A stretch of DNA of 8,978 nucleotides, taken from positions 1-8,978 of the forward strand of contig NZ_JARZFX010000030.1 of the NCBI RefSeq assembly GCF_036026595.1, read 5' to 3'. The DNA comes from Virgibacillus_P tibetensis. GTDB lineage: Bacteria > Bacillota > Bacilli > Bacillales > Amphibacillaceae. This document shows positions 6,218 to 8,978 of this stretch, one piece after another (the stretch's first letter is position 1; each line of letters starts with the position of its first letter). The translations under genes were made by a program, and so were the position numbers. The notes beneath the pieces are model-generated. The model did no database searches, was not told the DNA's origin, and saw only the letters and a program-made list of their open reading frames with translations.

Positions 6218-6241
6218 TTCAACACGCGTGTTCGTGTTGAA
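6218..6241. promoter_or_regulatory. Nested palindrome with three CGTGTT/AACACG half-sites upstream of spoIIE
   Basis: TTCAACACG (6218-6226) and CGTGTTGAA (6233-6241) are perfect inverted repeats around a 6-base spacer. The spacer itself is another CGTGTT, so AACACGCGTGTT (6221-6232) is a second perfect 12-bp palindrome. The arrangement looks like a multi-site operator for a dimeric regulator, about 95-118 bp upstream of the likely spoIIE start. No T-run follows, so it is not a terminator. The binding protein is unknown; it does not match the Spo0A box. Confidence 0.4.
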
Positions 6242-6263
6242 ATGTGTAATTCATCTAGAAAGC

Positions 6264-6329
6264 CGTCGAACGATTTATTGGACACGCTCTGTTTTTTTGA
6301 CAAAAAAATAAGGAATATTATGGTTTAAT
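6264..6329 (+). promoter_or_regulatory. spoIIE promoter with Spo0A-box-like sites and 21-bp spacing
   Basis: TTGACA (6297-6302) and TTTAAT (6324-6329) are separated by 21 bp. B. subtilis spoIIE is known for consensus-like sigma-A boxes at this unusual spacing, activated by phosphorylated Spo0A. Spo0A-box-like sequences (consensus TGTCGAA) are CGTCGAA (6264-6270, 6 of 7) and, on the other strand, TGTCAAA over TTTGACA (6296-6302, 6 of 7), the latter overlapping the -35 box. The -35 box also sits in a 17-bp T/A palindrome (6292-6308). Start would be near 6336. Confidence 0.65.
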
Positions 6330-6355
6330 ATGCACAAAGACGGGAGTGGTTTTGT

Positions 6356-8809
6356 ATGTTAAGTTCAATTCCAAGAGCGGAATCTAAAGCTTTCGGGGCA
6401 AAAGGTACCAATCAAATGGATAGGATACGGAAGGGAGCATACGAAAAGGTCAGATCAATTTTACTTGAAAGGGGATGGTTATTCTTTATAGTAGGTTTTC
6501 TATTAGGACGGGCTGTAATTTTATCTGTTGTTTCTCCTTTTGCAGTAGCGTTCTTAGCAACAATCTGGTTTGTACATAGAGAAAAAACTCCAAAATCAAT
6601 GCTGGCTGTTGTTGCTGGCGCGCTTAGTTATTCCGTGGCACATAGTATTTTTATCGCTTTAGCAATGCTTGTATTTATTCTGTTAGCTGGAATTTTTAAA
6701 AATGCAAAAAACCAACAGATTATGATACCGTTATTTGTCTTTATATCAACAGTTGCACCTCGTCTGTTTCTGTATTCCATTAATAATCAGCTGTCTTCCT
6801 ATGAATGGATGCTTTTAGTTGTTGAAGGTGTACTAGGGACTGTCCTCGTATTAATCTTTATGCAGAGTATCCCACTATTATCACCTAAAAGATATAAGCC
6901 TTCGTTAAAGAATGAGGAGATCGTATGTATGATTATTCTCATTGCCTCTATATTGACTGGAACAATAGGGTGGGAAATCTATGGGGCATCTATAGAACAG
7001 ATCTTTTCTCGTTATTTTGTTATTTTACTTGCTTTTGTAGGCGGTGCGGCAATTGGGTCTACGGTTGGAGTAGTAGCCGGTCTTATTTTGTCATTGGCAA
7101 ATGTAGCAAACCTTTACCAAATGAGTTTGCTTGCATTTTCAGGGTTATTGGGTGGATTACTGAAAGAAGGTAAAAAACCAGGGGTTGCAGTGGGTTTGCT
7201 TGTGGGAACCTTTTTAATTGGGATTTACGGTAGTTCGGCTACATTAATGCCTTCTATTTTAGAGTCTTCTATTGCAATTATTTTCTTTTTTCTCACACCG
7301 GCGAGTTGGTTCAAAAAGCTCTCACGTTATATCCCCGGAACCGAAGAATACACGAATGAGCAGGAGCAATACTTGCAAAAAGTACGTAATGTAACCGCCA
7401 AAAGAGTAGAACAATTCTCAAATGTATTTGAGGCTTTATCCAAAAGTTTTGCCATATCTGAAGTATATTCCCCGGATGATAACGAAACTAAGAGAGAAAC
7501 GGATTACTTTTTGAGTCAAGTGACAGAAAAGACATGTCAAACTTGTTTTATGAAGGATCGATGTTGGCAGAAACAATTTGATACAACCTATGGACTAATG
7601 GAAGAAATGAAGAATGATATAAGTGATGGTCGTGAGCCAAACAGGAAAGTGTCACGTGAATTTGAAAACTATTGTGTAAAATCAAAAAAGGTAGTAGAAG
7701 CAATGAAGGAAGAAATGTCCTTTTTTGAAGCTAACCGTAAACTAAAGCAGCAAGTAATGGAGAGCAAAAGATTAGTTGCGGACCAGCTGCAAGGTGTATC
7801 GGAAGTGATGGATGATTTCGCGAAAGAAATATTGAAAGAAAGGCAGCATCATGAACAACAGGAAATGCAAATTATTCATGCATTGAAGCATATGGGGATT
7901 GAATTGGAGAAATTAGATATTTATCGTTTGGAAAAAGGAAATGTTGATATTGAAATGACCGTTTCCTTTTATGAGTATCATGGAGAAGGGCCAAAATTGA
8001 TTGCTCCTGTACTGACAGACATTCTTAAAGAAATGATTATTATAAAAGAAGAGGAAATATCGCCTTTCCCTAATGGATACTGTTATTTGTCATTTGGTTC
8101 AGCAAAAGAATTCGTTGTAGAAACAGGAGCTTCGAATGCTGCAAAAGGTGGGGGCTTAATTTCAGGTGACAGCTATACGACCATCGAGCTCGGTGCGGGG
8201 AAATTTGCGATGGCTATTAGCGATGGTATGGGAAATGGCAAACGCGCAAAGGAAGAGAGTGTTGAAACATTAAGGTTATTGCAGCAGATCCTGCAGACGG
8301 GTATTCCGGAAAAAGTAGCAATTAAGTCCATCAATTCCATTTTATCCTTACGTACAACAGATGAAATGTTTGCCACCTTAGATCTCGCTGTGATTGATTT
8401 ACACAATGCATTTGTTCGTTTTTTAAAAATCGGTTCAACTCCCAGCTTTATAAAACGTGGTGAACAATTGATACGCATTGAAGCAAGTAATCTGCCGATG
8501 GGTATTATTCAAGAATTCGATGTCGATATCGTTAGTGAACAGCTAATGTCGGATGATTTATTAATTATGATGAGTGATGGTATTTTTGACGGACCTAAAC
8601 ATGTTGAGAATACAGATATATGGCTGAAAAGGAAAATCCGTGAGATGAAAACAGAAGATCCACAAGAAGTAGCGGATCTCTTACTGGAAGAAGTGGTTCG
8701 TACAAGGTCAGGTGAGATTGAAGACGATATGACTGTACTAGTTGCAAAAGTAACAAAGAATATACCAAAATGGGCTACTATTCCGGCATATCGAGAGAAG
8801 GCACAGTAA
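6356..8809 (+). CDS. spoIIE: Stage II sporulation protein E (SpoIIE), PP2C-type phosphatase
   Basis: SpoIIE dephosphorylates the anti-anti-sigma factor SpoIIAA in the forespore, releasing sigma-F, and also binds FtsZ to help polar septation. This copy has 817 residues against 827 in B. subtilis. A short cytoplasmic N-terminus (1-38) precedes about ten membrane helices (about 39-318). A central regulatory and FtsZ-binding region (about 325-585) contains a cysteine cluster C394-x2-C397-x5-C403 and C440. The PPM/PP2C domain fills 588-800: SGD (D605), SDGMGNG (D623), second SDG (D741) and EDDMT (D790/D791). These align at a constant offset of five with the B. subtilis metal-binding aspartates D610, D628, D746 and D795, so catalysis should be intact. 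The start ATG 6356 has GGGAG 9 bases upstream. It is monocistronic as far as the window shows, with its own Spo0A-type promoter and a GC-rich hairpin after the stop. Confidence 0.97.
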   Translation: MLSSIPRAESKAFGAKGTNQMDRIRKGAYEKVRSILLERGWLFFIVGFLLGRAVILSVVSPFAVAFLATIWFVHREKTPKSMLAVVAGALSYSVAHSIFIALAMLVFILLAGIFKNAKNQQIMIPLFVFISTVAPRLFLYSINNQLSSYEWMLLVVEGVLGTVLVLIFMQSIPLLSPKRYKPSLKNEEIVCMIILIASILTGTIGWEIYGASIEQIFSRYFVILLAFVGGAAIGSTVGVVAGLILSLANVANLYQMSLLAFSGLLGGLLKEGKKPGVAVGLLVGTFLIGIYGSSATLMPSILESSIAIIFFFLTPASWFKKLSRYIPGTEEYTNEQEQYLQKVRNVTAKRVEQFSNVFEALSKSFAISEVYSPDDNETKRETDYFLSQVTEKTCQTCFMKDRCWQKQFDTTYGLMEEMKNDISDGREPNRKVSREFENYCVKSKKVVEAMKEEMSFFEANRKLKQQVMESKRLVADQLQGVSEVMDDFAKEILKERQHHEQQEMQIIHALKHMGIELEKLDIYRLEKGNVDIEMTVSFYEYHGEGPKLIAPVLTDILKEMIIIKEEEISPFPNGYCYLSFGSAKEFVVETGASNAAKGGGLISGDSYTTIELGAGKFAMAISDGMGNGKRAKEESVETLRLLQQILQTGIPEKVAIKSINSILSLRTTDEMFATLDLAVIDLHNAFVRFLKIGSTPSFIKRGEQLIRIEASNLPMGIIQEFDVDIVSEQLMSDDLLIMMSDGIFDGPKHVENTDIWLKRKIREMKTEDPQEVADLLLEEVVRTRSGEIEDDMTVLVAKVTKNIPKWATIPAYREKAQ

Positions 8810-8829
8810 TCCCATAGCAACGCCAATAA

Positions 8830-8861
8830 GCCAGCGAATGGGACGGCTGCCCGCCGCTGGC
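8830..8861 (+). terminator. GC-rich hairpin after spoIIE, possible terminator
   Basis: GCCAGCG (8830-8836) pairs with CGCTGGC (8855-8861), and GGG (8840-8842) with CCC (8850-8852) inside, separated by a small asymmetric internal loop. It starts 20 bases after the spoIIE stop. The sequence following is AACCCCCCTGCACTTTTC, so the T-run is late and short, and classic intrinsic termination is uncertain. The local base composition is far more GC-rich than the flanking genes. Confidence 0.45.
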
Positions 8862-8872
8862 AACCCCCCTGC

Positions 8873-8978
8873 ACTTTTCTATGTCTAGTTCCGGCTCCTA
8901 GAGGTTCCCGTCATAAGCAATGAACACTTCGAGTACAGAAGATCGTGTACTCTTTGGTCCCTTGCTTATGAGTCCACC
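8873..8978. repeat. Structured intergenic repeat-like element, cut by window end
   Basis: After spoIIE lies a non-coding segment starting TTTTCTATGTCTAGTTCC and CTCCTAG, which resembles, from memory, a GTCTAG-CTCC-x-GCGCCTAG intergenic element scattered in many Bacillaceae genomes. It folds as nested stems: CATAAGCAA (8912-8920) with TTGCTTATG (8962-8970), and inside it GAGTACA (8931-8937) with TGTACTC (8946-8952) around an 8-base loop. The right side should continue past 8978. No reading frame is supported. The identity as a dispersed repeat is recalled rather than tested here; the nested stems are seen directly. Confidence 0.5.

Larger units (their letters stand above)
5999..6355. other. 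Divergent control region between marR and spoIIE
   Basis: These 357 bases contain no credible gene. A minus-strand open frame at 6067-6303 has no ribosome binding site and a composition unlike real proteins, and it crosses both promoters. The left part holds the marR promoter and operators, the right part the spoIIE promoter. Between them are a GCCG-TTTT-CGGC mini-hairpin (6147-6158), a stretch (6117-6138) resembling the region before yabP in reverse orientation, and the nested palindrome at 6218-6241. Confidence 0.7.

Noticed and set aside
6067..6303. 78-codon open frame on the minus strand between marR and spoIIE
   Set aside because: It has no ribosome binding site, overlaps the marR promoter and the spoIIE -35 box, and its product shows no recognisable protein pattern.
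8509..8874. Minus-strand open frame over the 3' end of spoIIE
   Set aside because: It is antisense to the conserved phosphatase domain; the composition is that of a complementary-strand shadow.

Overview
The window looks like a chromosomal piece of a spore-forming, AT-rich Bacillaceae species (Bacillus/Oceanobacillus/Virgibacillus-like; genus not resolved from sequence alone). The main clue is the block yabP-yabQ-divIC-yabR ... tRNA-Met ... spoIIE, which follows the order known from the B. subtilis origin-proximal region. Ribosome binding sites are strong AGGAGG types, terminators are intrinsic hairpins and promoters are sigma-A-like, all typical of Firmicutes.

Layout. (1) 148-1497 (+): a DHA2-type MFS drug transporter gene interrupted by one in-frame TAG at 1051-1053, otherwise intact. 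(2) 1498-1760: gene-free leader ending in a hairpin that pairs with the yabP ribosome binding site. (3) 1761-3057 (+): tightly packed yabP, yabQ and divIC, with an ATGA overlap and then a 5-base gap. (4) 3054-3582 (+): yabR (S1 domain) with its own sigma-A promoter and a leader of about 105 nt. (5) 3583-4014: a long convergent hairpin terminator, a second hairpin, and an elongator tRNA-Met on the minus strand with a clear promoter. (6) 4015-5998 (-): a marR regulator and an EmrB/QacA-type MFS exporter with overlapping reading frames, forming a self-contained regulated efflux unit. (7) 5999-6355: a divergent control region with the marR promoter and operator-like palindromes, a nested three-half-site palindrome, and the spoIIE promoter with the 21-bp spacing and Spo0A-box-like sites expected for that gene. 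(8) 6356-8809 (+): complete spoIIE. (9) 8810-8978: a GC-rich hairpin and the start of a structured intergenic repeat-like element cut by the window end.

How it fits together: YabP and YabQ (spore formation), DivIC (divisome) and SpoIIE (polar septum and sigma-F activation) are the conserved vertical core. The two MFS loci are accessory insertions: one sits where the yabN/rqcP side of the cluster would be expected, the other between the tRNA and spoIIE. No wholly new multi-gene system is evident. The most interesting signals are regulatory (yabP RBS hairpin, palindromes before spoIIE and marR) and evolutionary (nonsense-interrupted transporter, repeated intergenic sequence).
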